64,000 bases of DNA from Phycisphaeraceae bacterium (GTDB taxonomy: Bacteria > Planctomycetota > Phycisphaerae > Phycisphaerales > Phycisphaeraceae), in contig JANQSF010000098.1 in assembly GCA_028284155.1 (NCBI GenBank), positions 124,001 to 188,000 of the forward strand. Reading direction: 5' to 3'. The notes under the pieces were generated by a model. It was given only the letters and a program-made list of their open reading frames with translations, ran no database searches and was not told the DNA's origin. Below are positions 9,306-17,330 of the stretch, in pieces (position 1 is the stretch's first letter; each line of letters starts with the position of its first letter). Position numbers and translations under genes: made by a program.

Positions 9306-10145
9306 ATGTTGCGACATTCAAGTCCACTCCTGTTCGCATTGGCGGCGAGCGTCGCGCTGTCCACGGGTTGTGCAACCGGGCCGGTCAACCCCGAGTTTCC
9401 GTTGAGTGTCGGCGACGCGCAGGCCGACCTGCGGCGCATTCGTTCGAGCCCGACGTCACTGGCGCGTCCCGTGGTCGTGTTGGGTGGCTGGGCCGACCCC
9501 GGTTTCGCCACGTCGACGCTGCGTCAATCGATTGAAAAGTCTTTCGTCGCGCCCCGTGTAGTGGATGTCTCCTTTGTCCTGATAGGCGACTTCGATGACT
9601 GCCGCGAGCGCGTCCTCGACCGTGTGGACGAAGCGTTGGGGCGGGACGATGACGGTCAGCCGATCGAGGTGGACGTGATCGCGGTGTCGATGGGCGGGGT
9701 GGTCGCGCGTTATGCCGCCGTCGAACGCGACGCGGAGCCGGCGCGGCGTCTGCGCATCGCGCGGTTGTTCACGATCGCGTCACCGCATCGGGGCGCGGCG
9801 ATGGCGCCGTTGCCCACGTTCGACCCACTCCAGATCGCGATGCGGCCCGGGTCGCCGTTCCTGGCTCAACTCGAATCCGAACGGTCGCGTCAAGACTTCC
9901 CCATCATCCCGTATGTCCGGTTGGGCGATGCGATCGTCGGCTCGGAACAGGCCGCGCCGTTTGGTCAAGCCGTGTTCTGGGTGCCAAATCGGCCGTTGGA
10001 AGGGGCGCATCTCACAGCGTTCAGCGACCCGCGCATTCAGGCAGACATCTTCCGCCGTCTGCGCGGCGAGCCGCCACACACGGCGACTCGATCCATCAAG
10101 TCGTCGATGACGGCCAGCGCGGTGAATCTCAAGGCGTCTGAATGA
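9306..10145 (+). CDS. Lipoprotein alpha/beta hydrolase (lipase/esterase-like)
   Basis: 279 residues. A lipoprotein signal peptide ends in the lipobox LSTGC at about residues 18-22, so the protein is probably lipid-anchored after export. It then shows an alpha/beta-hydrolase pattern: a VVVLGGWADPG strand-loop that could form the oxyanion hole, and a nucleophile elbow AVSMGG in a VIAVSMGGVVARYA segment, typical of class 2 lipases and PGAP1-like esterases. A FTIASPHRGAA segment follows, as in lipases acting on acyl esters. The final His is probably in GAHLTAF near 237. The Gly before the nucleophilic Ser is replaced by Ala, which is tolerated in some families. Substrate unknown. It stands alone between dut and ftsK. 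Confidence 0.75.
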   Translation: MLRHSSPLLFALAASVALSTGCATGPVNPEFPLSVGDAQADLRRIRSSPTSLARPVVVLGGWADPGFATSTLRQSIEKSFVAPRVVDVSFVLIGDFDDCRERVLDRVDEALGRDDDGQPIEVDVIAVSMGGVVARYAAVERDAEPARRLRIARLFTIASPHRGAAMAPLPTFDPLQIAMRPGSPFLAQLESERSRQDFPIIPYVRLGDAIVGSEQAAPFGQAVFWVPNRPLEGAHLTAFSDPRIQADIFRRLRGEPPHTATRSIKSSMTASAVNLKASE

Positions 10146-10474
10146 GATGATTGAGTTGGCTGTTCCCGCTTATTGAGGCTGGCGCGTCGGTTGATCCGAG
10201 TTATCGGCCGAACATCAACGTCACGCCGCTCCTTTCTTTATCGCCCCTCAAACCCATCCGCCGATCTCCCCTAGGACCGCGCGGTCGTTTTGCGCGGTCA
10301 TCGCCGACGGGTCAGCCCATGGGTGGCTGGGGTTGAGGCTCGGATCAACCCCGGACTGGCGCGCTGCCATCCACCTGGCGGTTGGAACGTACGTCGGCAC
10401 GGTGCTTTACCGGGGTTGCTCAAAGCGGCAACCCCAGCCACCCAACGCAATGATCACCGGGAAGCGGATACCAC
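10146..10474. other. Gene-less spacer before ftsK
   Basis: 329 bases with no gene. Most of it is the nested palindrome at 10321-10443. Bases 10260-10310 contain a GACCGCGCGGTC-type repeat. No clear promoter was found. Confidence 0.5.
10321..10443. repeat. Nested palindromic element upstream of ftsK
   Basis: Perfect 15-base arms at 10321-10335 and 10429-10443 (GGGTGGCTGGGGTTG and its complement). Inside them a second pair (CAACCCCGG near 10346 and CCGGGGTTG near 10410) is also complementary. The right arm ends about 30 bases before the ftsK start. Confidence 0.7.
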
Positions 10475-13400
10475 ATGGCCAAGAAGAAACAGACCAAGCA
10501 GAACCAGACCCCGGAAGTGCCCCCCGCGTTGCGTGTCGCGCGGTCGGTGGGGTGGACGTTGCTGACCGGGCTTTGGCTGCTCGTCGCGGTGGCATTGCTC
10601 AGTTACGACGCGGCCGACCCGCCGGGGCACATGGTCGCGCCGCTGAATGAACAGCCGAGCAACTGGGTCGGCGTGTTCGGCGCGGTGGTCGCGCACCACG
10701 TCTATCTCATGCTCGGCCCCGGCGCGTGGGTCGCGTTGAGCGGGTTGGCGACGTACCTGGTGCTGACCGCCAAGCGACGCCCTGTTTCTCAGCCGATCCT
10801 GCGCTGCATCGGCTTGCTGCTCATGACGATCGCGGTGAGCACGCTGGTGACGCTCGGCGTCGCGCAGCGGGGCGACGCGGGGCCGGCCGGCTGGATCGCC
10901 GGGTCGCTGCCCAGTTCCGGTCGGCCGGAGGGCGCGGGCGGGCTGATCGCCATTTGGCTGAACGACCAGTTGCTGCCCCGTTTCAACGCGCTCGGTACGT
11001 TCGTGATCCTGACCGTCGGCTTCTGGGTCGGCGCGGTGCTCGCGGCTGACACGCTCGTGCTCGCCCTGCCGCGGTGGTGCGGCCAAATGCTCGCCAAACT
11101 CCGCGACATCCATTGGCCCAAGCCCGTCCTCGTCGGCAGCCTCGCCCGCGTCCACCTTTGGGGCAAGCGAAGCGGCGACGACGAGAAGACCAAAACCAGG
11201 TCGAAGCCGTCGCGCAACAAGCGCAGGTCGAAGAAGGCGGCGGCGATCGATGACGAGAACGAAAACGAAGTCGAGGGCGACCATATCCCCGAGGACGCCG
11301 GCGGCGTCGGCGGGACCGAGTCGTTCGATCCGGATGATCTGGATGGCTCGAAGAAGAAACGCCGTCGCGGCAAGGCGGCGGTGGTCGAGGAAGAAGAGGA
11401 TGAGTGGGTCAAGGAAGGCGCTGAGGATGAATGGGAGTATGAGGACGAGGAAGAAGACGACGGGGGGGACGTCGGGGGGAGCGCTAAGCCGCAAGCGGCT
11501 GGGGACGACGAGGAGTGGGAGTACTACGACGAGGACGGCAACCCGATCGCGGCCGACGAGTTGGACGAGTACGAAACGGAAGACGACGAAGAGGCGGAGG
11601 CCGAGGACGAATACGAGTACGAGGATGAGTATGAAGACGAAGAGGAAACCGCCGACGCCCCGGGCGCCTATGTCGAGGACAAGGAGCCGCTGACCAAGGA
11701 CCAACTGCGCGACAAGATGAAGCAGTTGACGATCAACTTCGCGCCGCAGGCCAAGAAGTCGGCCCCGCCGCCGCGCGAGGTCGACCTGACCGGCTACGAG
11801 TTCCCCGGCCTCGACATGCTCGAAGAGGCTGAGGGCGACTTCACGGAGGAGCAGGAGAAGTTCGTCCGCGAGCAGGCGGTCGTGCTTGAGTCGGCCTTGC
11901 GTGAGTACCGCATCGACGGCGAGGTCGTGGGCATCGACACCGGTCCGGTCATCACGCTGTATGAGGTCCGCCTCGCGCCGGGCACAAAGGTGTCGCGGGT
12001 CAACACCGTCGCGTCCGACGTCGCGCGTTCGCTCAAGGCCCACAACATCCGCGTCGTGCCCAACACGGCCGGCAAGGACACGGTCGGCATTGAAGTGCCT
12101 AATCAAAAGAAAGAGCGCGTCCGCCTCAAGGAACTGATGACCGTCGAAGACGAGCGGTCGAACAAGGCCCGCCTGCCGATGTTCCTGGGCAAGGACGCGT
12201 CGGGCAACCCGGTGATCGAAGACCTTGCGAAAATGCCGCACATGCTCATCGCCGGCACGACCGGCTCGGGCAAGAGCGTGTGCATGAACTCGATCATCAT
12301 GTCGTTCCTCTACACCAAACGGCCGGACGAGCTGAAGATGGTGCTCGTCGACCCGAAAATGGTCGAGATGAGCCTGTTCAAGGACATCCCGCACCTGATG
12401 TGCCCAGTGGTGACGGAGATGAGCAAGGCGGCCGCCATCCTCGAATGGGCGGTGACGAAGATGGACGAGCGTTACGAGTTGCTGGCCGAGGCCGGCGTCC
12501 GCGACATCGCCTCGTACAACAGCCTGTCGTGGGACGACCTCAAGGAACGCTTCGACCCGGCGACCGAGGAAGAGGAAGCCAAGATCCCCAAGAAGCTGCC
12601 GTACTTGGTCTTCATCATCGACGAGTTGGCCGACCTGATGATGACCAACAAGGAGGTCGAGAGCTTCATCGTCCGCATCGCGCAGAAGGCCCGCGCGGTC
12701 GGCCTGCACCTGATCCTCGCGACGCAACGCCCGCAGGCGAACGTCGTGACCGGCCTAATCAAAAGTAACATGCCATGCCGCGTCGCGTTCAAGGTCGCGT
12801 CCGGTATGGACTCGCGCATCGTGCTCGACCAGAAGGGGGCTGAGCTGCTGCTGGGGCAGGGCGACATGCTCTACCTCACGCCGCGGTCGAGCAAGCTCGT
12901 CCGCGCGCAGGGCACGCTTGTGGACGACATGGAAGTGCGTCACACCGTCAAGTTCCTCAAGACCGTCGCCGCGCAGAGCTTTGAGCCGCAGTTGGTGCAG
13001 ATCAAGGGCCCCGGCGCGATGGCTGAGGACGACGAGGAACGCGACCCGCTGTTCGACGACGCCGTCCGCGTCGTGCTCGAAACGCAGCGCGGCAGCGTCA
13101 GCCTGCTGCAACGCCGTTTGGCGATCGGCTATTCGCGGTCCAGCCGACTCATCGAACAGATCGCGCAGGCCGGCATCATCGGCGAATACAAAGGCTCGCA
13201 GGCCCGCGAGGTCAACCTGACGCTCGAAGAGTGGGACGCGATGAAAGCCGCAGCCGAGCAGGACGAGGCCGGCGTCGAAGTCCACGGCACGATCGATGAA
13301 GACGCCGAAGCCGTCTACGACGAAGACGAAACGCTCGACGACGACGGCGAGGCCGTGGACGAATACGAGTACGAAGACGACGAAGAAGACGCCGACGATG

Positions 13401-13492
13401 CGGGTGACGCCGAGGCGGAGTATTCCGGTGGCGAAGACGGCGAGGAATGGGAGTACGAAGACGAGGAAGATAACGAAGACCAGGCGGCATGA
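10475..13492 (+). CDS. ftsK: FtsK/SpoIIIE DNA translocase with acidic linker and tail
   Basis: 1005-residue septal DNA pump that drives chromosome terminus segregation and XerCD dimer resolution. Four N-terminal membrane segments (about residues 25-210) precede a linker. The motor has Walker A GTTGSGKS at 594-601 and Walker B ending in Asp716 (FIIDELADL). A C-terminal winged-helix gamma domain follows (about 850-925), which normally reads KOPS sites. Odd points: residues about 260-405 are extremely acidic with repeated EWEYEDEEE-type blocks, and a similar acidic tail of about 70 residues follows the gamma domain (for example EEWEYEDEEDNEDQAA at the end), which standard FtsK lacks. Within the linker, bases 11475-11500 are a dispersed repeat read in frame as SAKPQAA. 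The ATG at 10475 follows a weak ribosome site. Confidence 0.93.
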   Translation: MAKKKQTKQNQTPEVPPALRVARSVGWTLLTGLWLLVAVALLSYDAADPPGHMVAPLNEQPSNWVGVFGAVVAHHVYLMLGPGAWVALSGLATYLVLTAKRRPVSQPILRCIGLLLMTIAVSTLVTLGVAQRGDAGPAGWIAGSLPSSGRPEGAGGLIAIWLNDQLLPRFNALGTFVILTVGFWVGAVLAADTLVLALPRWCGQMLAKLRDIHWPKPVLVGSLARVHLWGKRSGDDEKTKTRSKPSRNKRRSKKAAAIDDENENEVEGDHIPEDAGGVGGTESFDPDDLDGSKKKRRRGKAAVVEEEEDEWVKEGAEDEWEYEDEEEDDGGDVGGSAKPQAAGDDEEWEYYDEDGNPIAADELDEYETEDDEEAEAEDEYEYEDEYEDEEETADAPGAYVEDKEPLTKDQLRDKMKQLTINFAPQAKKSAPPPREVDLTGYEFPGLDMLEEAEGDFTEEQEKFVREQAVVLESALREYRIDGEVVGIDTGPVITLYEVRLAPGTKVSRVNTVASDVARSLKAHNIRVVPNTAGKDTVGIEVPNQKKERVRLKELMTVEDERSNKARLPMFLGKDASGNPVIEDLAKMPHMLIAGTTGSGKSVCMNSIIMSFLYTKRPDELKMVLVDPKMVEMSLFKDIPHLMCPVVTEMSKAAAILEWAVTKMDERYELLAEAGVRDIASYNSLSWDDLKERFDPATEEEEAKIPKKLPYLVFIIDELADLMMTNKEVESFIVRIAQKARAVGLHLILATQRPQANVVTGLIKSNMPCRVAFKVASGMDSRIVLDQKGAELLLGQGDMLYLTPRSSKLVRAQGTLVDDMEVRHTVKFLKTVAAQSFEPQLVQIKGPGAMAEDDEERDPLFDDAVRVVLETQRGSVSLLQRRLAIGYSRSSRLIEQIAQAGIIGEYKGSQAREVNLTLEEWDAMKAAAEQDEAGVEVHGTIDEDAEAVYDEDETLDDDGEAVDEYEYEDDEEDADDAGDAEAEYSGGEDGEEWEYEDEEDNEDQAA
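11475..11500. repeat. SAKPQAA-type dispersed repeat inside ftsK
   Basis: Twenty-five bases at 11475-11499 match the complement of 31617-31641 exactly, and a shorter diverged copy lies at 16163-16183. The core is GCTAAGCCGCAAGCGGC, containing the palindrome GCCGC-A-AGCGGC. Here it is read in frame in the acidic linker. Confidence 0.8.
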
Positions 13493-14181
13493 GTGTTGAA
13501 TGTCGCCGGTGGAGCGGATGGGTATTGGTTGCGGAGGTCGCGGAGTCTGTTCGCACCATTTGACCGGCGTCGTGGCGGAGTCGGTTGTGTTCACGTCGTT
13601 GTTGTGAACTGAGATAGAGCAATTCACGACGCATGGGTGCGCACAACGTGTGACGCGCATCCCCATGCATGACTCGACCGAATCCACAACGGTTGTCGCG
13701 TGCGCCACCGGAGTAGGTCAAGTCGCGGCGTTGACATGCCGTGTCAGCGAACCGACCCCCTCGACAGCCCTGACGCGGATCGTGTCGGGGGACGTGGCGG
13801 GATGTGTCGGGCCCGCCATGGGAACGGCGATCGTGGCCTGTCAGCGGGGTTCGCTGTGTCGGCGTGACACGGCGATGGACGGGCTTTGATCGCTTCAACG
13901 ATTGGATTGGCAGATGTTTACAGGATGTACATTCGATGGGGTGGGGGCCGGACCCTGCCACACGCCTCAGCGCCGGTGGGCGGGTGCAGGACACCGACCC
14001 GGAAACACCCCTGCGTTAGACTCTTACATTCGGGGTGTGATCACCCCGAGACCGAGTTCGGCCGATGGGCCGTGGCGGGCTGGTATCATGACGGACCCGC
14101 CGGCACGGTCGCCGGCCTTGGGCGGAGGTGTTCGCCCATCCCGTTTGTTTGTTCACAGTCTACTTAACAGGAGATGCCTCG
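13493..14181. other. Gene-less spacer between ftsK and sodN
   Basis: 689 bases without a supportable gene. It holds the dispersed element at 13637-13873 and a small palindrome (CGGGGTG and its complement, 14031-14048) about 135 bases before sodN. No clear sigma-70 promoter was recognised. Confidence 0.55.
13637..13873 (+). repeat. Dispersed ~230-bp element, copy A
   Basis: Collinear with the complement of 33558-33778. Shared blocks in order are GTGCGCACAAC (13637-13647), a 25-base identity at 13682-13706, a GTGTCGGG...GCCATG..AACGGCGATC block (about 13804-13832), and the hairpin-forming GTGTCGGCGTGACACGGC (13856-13873). The spacing between blocks is nearly conserved (237 against 221 bases overall). 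Neither copy encodes a protein. Confidence 0.72.
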
Positions 14182-14661
14182 ATGATGAAGTTTTCACCCA
14201 CCAAGTTGATCGCCTACGGCGCGTTGCTGCTGACGGTTGTTTGCCTGACCAACGGCCGAGCGTTGGCGCACTGCGAAGTGCCCTGCGGCGTTTTCGCCGA
14301 CCAACGCCGGTTCGAGGAAATGCTGGAAGACCACAAGACCATCGCCAAGGCGATCGATCAGATCAGGGCGCTGGCGGGCAAGACCGACGCCAAGTCGGCG
14401 AACCAGTTGGCTCGCTGGGTTGCGACGAAAGAATCGCACGCGAAGAACACGCAGTACATCATCGCGCAGTACTTCATGGCCCAGCGGATCAAGGTCGGCA
14501 CCGAGGGCTACGAGAAGAAGCTCAAGGCCGCGCACGCGGTGATGGTCGCGGCGATGAAGTGCAAGCAGGACGCGGACCCGGCCACAGCCGTCACCCTGCG
14601 CAAGTCGATCCTCGACTTCTACCGCGCTTACGAGGGCAAGGAACCGCACCTGCACGGCTGA
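14182..14661 (+). CDS. sodN: Secreted nickel superoxide dismutase
   Basis: 159 residues. After a Sec-type signal peptide (residues 1-29, hydrophobic core GALLLTVVCL, ending ALA) the mature protein would begin HCEVPCGVF, the Ni-hook motif HCxxPCGxY of NiSOD. His1, Cys2 and Cys6 bind nickel and convert superoxide to oxygen and peroxide. The rest (about 130 residues, helical, with HAKNTQYIIAQYF) fits the four-helix bundle of the family, which is about 117 residues in Streptomyces. Position 9 is Phe instead of the usual Tyr and position 3 is Glu instead of Asp. The ATG at 14182 has AGGAG at 14169-14173. No SodX-type maturation protease is next to it; the signal peptidase itself could expose His1 (inference), placing the enzyme outside the cytoplasm. 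Confidence 0.92.
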   Translation: MMKFSPTKLIAYGALLLTVVCLTNGRALAHCEVPCGVFADQRRFEEMLEDHKTIAKAIDQIRALAGKTDAKSANQLARWVATKESHAKNTQYIIAQYFMAQRIKVGTEGYEKKLKAAHAVMVAAMKCKQDADPATAVTLRKSILDFYRAYEGKEPHLHG

Positions 14662-14813
14662 ACGCCGGAACGGAGTCACAGAGGGATTGTGGTTGTGGGC
14701 CGGCGGCAGCCGGCCGGGCCGCGGTGTTGGCTGCGCGTCTGGTTGACGCCCGATATAACCAATCGGCGCGAGACCGAGCAACGTCGCCCGGCCAACAACC
14801 CTTCGTGCCTAAG

Positions 14814-14846
14814 TGCCTCCGTGCCTTCGTGCCTTCGTGCCTCTCC
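14814..14846. repeat. GTGCCTTC-type repeat, copy 1
   Basis: Reiterated GTGCCTTC/GTGCCTCC units immediately before the plsC start. The complement matches 53120-53152 with a single difference over 33 bases. It is a low-complexity dispersed repeat, not a binding site that could be named. Confidence 0.7.
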
Positions 14847-14854
14847 CCCCGCCC

Positions 14855-16156
14855 ATGCTCGACTTCTCCGACCAGCCCTACCACTACTTCCCGCCGCGCC
14901 GCTGCGCACCGATCGTTTGGCTGTTCAACACGGTCAATCGGCTTCACTACCTTCCGAACGTCAAGCGGATTGAAGGCGTCGAAGTCAGCGGGATCGACAA
15001 GCTGCGGGCGGAGCGTCGGCCGAGCGATCGGCTGATGATCATGCCTAATCACCCGACGCACGCCGACCCGCAGACGCTGTTCGAGGCGTTGCGGCAGGTC
15101 GGGATCAAGACGCAGACGATGGCCGCGTACGACCTGTTTTTGCGTGGGCGGTTGGAACGATTTGTCCTGCAACGCAGCGGGACGTTCAGCGTGGACCGCG
15201 AAGGCTCGGATCCGAAGGCGATGGCCGAGGCTCGCCGCACGCTCGACCGTGGGCGGCACGCGTTGACGATCTTCCCGGAGGGCAACGTTTACTTACAGAA
15301 CGATAGAGTTACCCCGTTCCACGAAGGCGCCGCGATGCTCGGCCTGCGCGCCGCACGCGACCTCGCAAAAGCAAGTGAGCCGGGCCGTGTCGGCCCGGAC
15401 AGTCAACCATCAATCGCCCCGCGCATCCTCGCCGTGCCCGTGTCGATGAAGTACACGTACACCACCGACGTGCGCGACGGCGTGCTCGACAAACTCGCCG
15501 AGTTGGAGTCGTTGCTGGAGGTCGAGTCAGACGCGAACGACGACCCGGCGGCGCGCATCCGACGCGTCGGTTTGGCCGCGTTGCATCGCAACCTGAAGAA
15601 CCGCGGTATCGATCCGCCGCAGATCAGCGGCGAGCACGACACGCTGCCGGAGTTGATCGACGCCGCGGCGTCGGCCGTGCTCGAACAGTTGGAACGCAAG
15701 CTCGACTTGTCGCCGCGGCCGAACGACGCGCTGATCGATCGCGTGCGCAAAACCCGCCGGGCGATCCACCAGGTGCGGATCGACCCCGATCGGTCGCACG
15801 ACCACGCCGCGGCAACGACCTGGGCGGACGAGGCGATGCTCGCCTTCCGGATCGTCAGCTACACGCCGACCTACGTCTCGGAAAAACCGACACTCGACCG
15901 TCTGGCTGAGACGGTCGAGAAGTTGGCGGAAGACCTGTTCGGGAAGTGGTGCGAGCCGTTCGGCCCACGGCGGGCGTTCGTCCGGTTCAATCAGCCGATC
16001 GACCTGACCGGGTACCTCGAGTCGTTTTCGGACAAGGCCCGGGTGGCCGTCCGCGAGCTGACGGACGATGTGGAGGCGGCGGTGCAGGCGGGTATCGACG
16101 ACCTGAACGAGGCCAACGGGTGTGCGGGGGCGGAATTGATGGGGGGTGCGGGGTGA
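14855..16156 (+). CDS. PlsC-like 1-acyl-sn-glycerol-3-phosphate acyltransferase
   Basis: 433 residues. The acyltransferase signature NHPTHAD (65-71, H-x4-D catalytic pair) and FPEG (140-143) identify the PlsC/LPLAT family, which acylates lysophosphatidic acid or related acceptors at the membrane. Typical PlsC is about 240 residues; this one has a C-terminal extension of roughly 200 residues (helical, with a paired hydrophobic/charged pattern) of unknown role. Around residues 175-182 the DNA contains a 19-base palindrome (15380-15398) that encodes part of a small insertion (EPGRVGPDS). The ATG at 14855 directly follows a dispersed low-complexity repeat, and no good ribosome site is seen. The acceptor substrate cannot be told from sequence. 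Confidence 0.82.
   Translation: MLDFSDQPYHYFPPRRCAPIVWLFNTVNRLHYLPNVKRIEGVEVSGIDKLRAERRPSDRLMIMPNHPTHADPQTLFEALRQVGIKTQTMAAYDLFLRGRLERFVLQRSGTFSVDREGSDPKAMAEARRTLDRGRHALTIFPEGNVYLQNDRVTPFHEGAAMLGLRAARDLAKASEPGRVGPDSQPSIAPRILAVPVSMKYTYTTDVRDGVLDKLAELESLLEVESDANDDPAARIRRVGLAALHRNLKNRGIDPPQISGEHDTLPELIDAAASAVLEQLERKLDLSPRPNDALIDRVRKTRRAIHQVRIDPDRSHDHAAATTWADEAMLAFRIVSYTPTYVSEKPTLDRLAETVEKLAEDLFGKWCEPFGPRRAFVRFNQPIDLTGYLESFSDKARVAVRELTDDVEAAVQAGIDDLNEANGCAGAELMGGAG
15380..15398. repeat. Small palindrome inside plsC
   Basis: 7-bp stem CCGGGCC/GGCCCGG around GTGTC, within the coding region between the catalytic motifs and the extension. Its CCGTGTCGG core is shared with intergenic hairpins at 33558-33580 and 38073-38143. 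Confidence 0.45.
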
Positions 16157-16162
16157 CGGGGC

Positions 16163-16183
16163 GGAGTGCCAAGCCGCAAGCGG
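16163..16183. repeat. SAKPQAA-type repeat, diverged copy
   Basis: AAGCCGCAAGCGGCC with flanking GGAGTGCC matches the ftsK copy (11475-11500) with small changes. It lies just after the plsC stop codon. Confidence 0.6.
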
Positions 16184-16280
16184 CCACGAATTGGGATTGT
16201 CCATGAGGGCTCGTTTTACCTACGGTATCCGCCCGTAAAAACACCCCCCCCGGAACACCCCGGACCCGGAGACGTCGGCC

Positions 16281-17294
16281 ATGTCGATCGAAACGCTTTA
16301 CGACAAAGACGGTGATATCAACGCCTTGCAAGGCCGAACGGTCGCGGTGATCGGCTACGGCAGCCAGGGCCACGCACACGCCCAGAACCTGCGCGACTCG
16401 GGTGTGAACGTCATCGTCGCCAACCGGCGTGAGTCGGACAACGGCAAGCTGGCGATCGAGCACGGCTTCGACCCGCTGCCCGTTGACGAGGCGGTGAAGC
16501 AGGCCGGCGAAGGCGGGCTGATCATCGTCACGCTGCCCGACGAGGTTCAGCCTGACGTCTACAGCGCGTCGATCGGGCCGAACTTGAAGGCCGGCATGAC
16601 GCTGGGTTGCACGCACGGCTTCAACATCCACTTCAAGACGATCACGCCGCCGGAAGATGTTGACGTGGTCATGGTCGCACCGAAGGGACCGGGCCACACG
16701 GTGCGCAGCGAGTTCGAGCGCGGCGGCGGTGTGCCTTGCTTGTTGGCTGTCGAGCAGAACAAGTCTGGCCAAGCATTCGAGACGGCGATGGCGTGGGCGA
16801 TCGGCGTCGGCGGCGGCAAGGGCGGCATCCTTAAGACCAATTTCAAAGACGAGTGCGAGACGGACCTGTTCGGCGAACAGACCGTCCTATGCGGCGGGTT
16901 GAGCGAGTTGATCAAGGCCGGCTTCGAGGTGCTGACCGAGGCGGGTTACCCGCCGGAGTTGGCGTACTTCGAGGTGTGCCACGAACTCAAGCTGATCATC
17001 GACCTCATCATCCGCGGCGGCCTGTCGTACATGCGTTACTCGATTTCGAACACGGCCGAGTTCGGCGACTACCACACCGGGCCGAAGATCATCGACGACG
17101 CGACGAAGCAGCGCATGCGTGAAGCGTTGACCGACATCCAGACGGGCAAATTCGCCGAGACGTTCCGCGGCGACTTCGCCAAGGACTTCCAGTGGTTCAA
17201 AGCGCAGCGTGAGAAAGACCACGCGCACCCGGTCGAGCAGGTCGGCAAGGAACTCCGCCGCATGATGCCGTGGCTGAAGCCCGTGGAGATTTGA
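16281..17294 (+). CDS. ilvC: Ketol-acid reductoisomerase
   Basis: 337 residues, the length of class I bacterial KARI. It converts acetolactate and acetohydroxybutyrate to dihydroxy acids with NAD(P)H and two magnesium ions, in branched-chain amino-acid synthesis. The Rossmann fingerprint GYGSQGHAHAQ is at 25-35, followed by NRRESDNGK (49-56), the loop that selects cofactor; its Arg-Arg-Glu-Ser pattern favours NADPH (inference). The knotted C-terminal domain has the metal and substrate segments FGEQTVLCGG, FEVCHELKLI and MRYSISNTAEFGD. Ribosome site GGAG about 9 bases before the ATG. No other ilv or leu gene is adjacent. It faces the convergent minus-strand pseudopilin operon, with only 36 bases between the stops. 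Confidence 0.97.
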   Translation: MSIETLYDKDGDINALQGRTVAVIGYGSQGHAHAQNLRDSGVNVIVANRRESDNGKLAIEHGFDPLPVDEAVKQAGEGGLIIVTLPDEVQPDVYSASIGPNLKAGMTLGCTHGFNIHFKTITPPEDVDVVMVAPKGPGHTVRSEFERGGGVPCLLAVEQNKSGQAFETAMAWAIGVGGGKGGILKTNFKDECETDLFGEQTVLCGGLSELIKAGFEVLTEAGYPPELAYFEVCHELKLIIDLIIRGGLSYMRYSISNTAEFGDYHTGPKIIDDATKQRMREALTDIQTGKFAETFRGDFAKDFQWFKAQREKDHAHPVEQVGKELRRMMPWLKPVEI

Positions 17295-17330
17295 ATCGGC
17301 GACGAGTCGAATAAGGGATCGACGGGTGAC

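Noticed and set aside
10454..12727. A 757-codon minus-strand frame opposite ftsK
   Set aside because: Antisense of the FtsK motor and its acidic linker (poly-Phe/Leu/Val where the linker is acidic); no domain.
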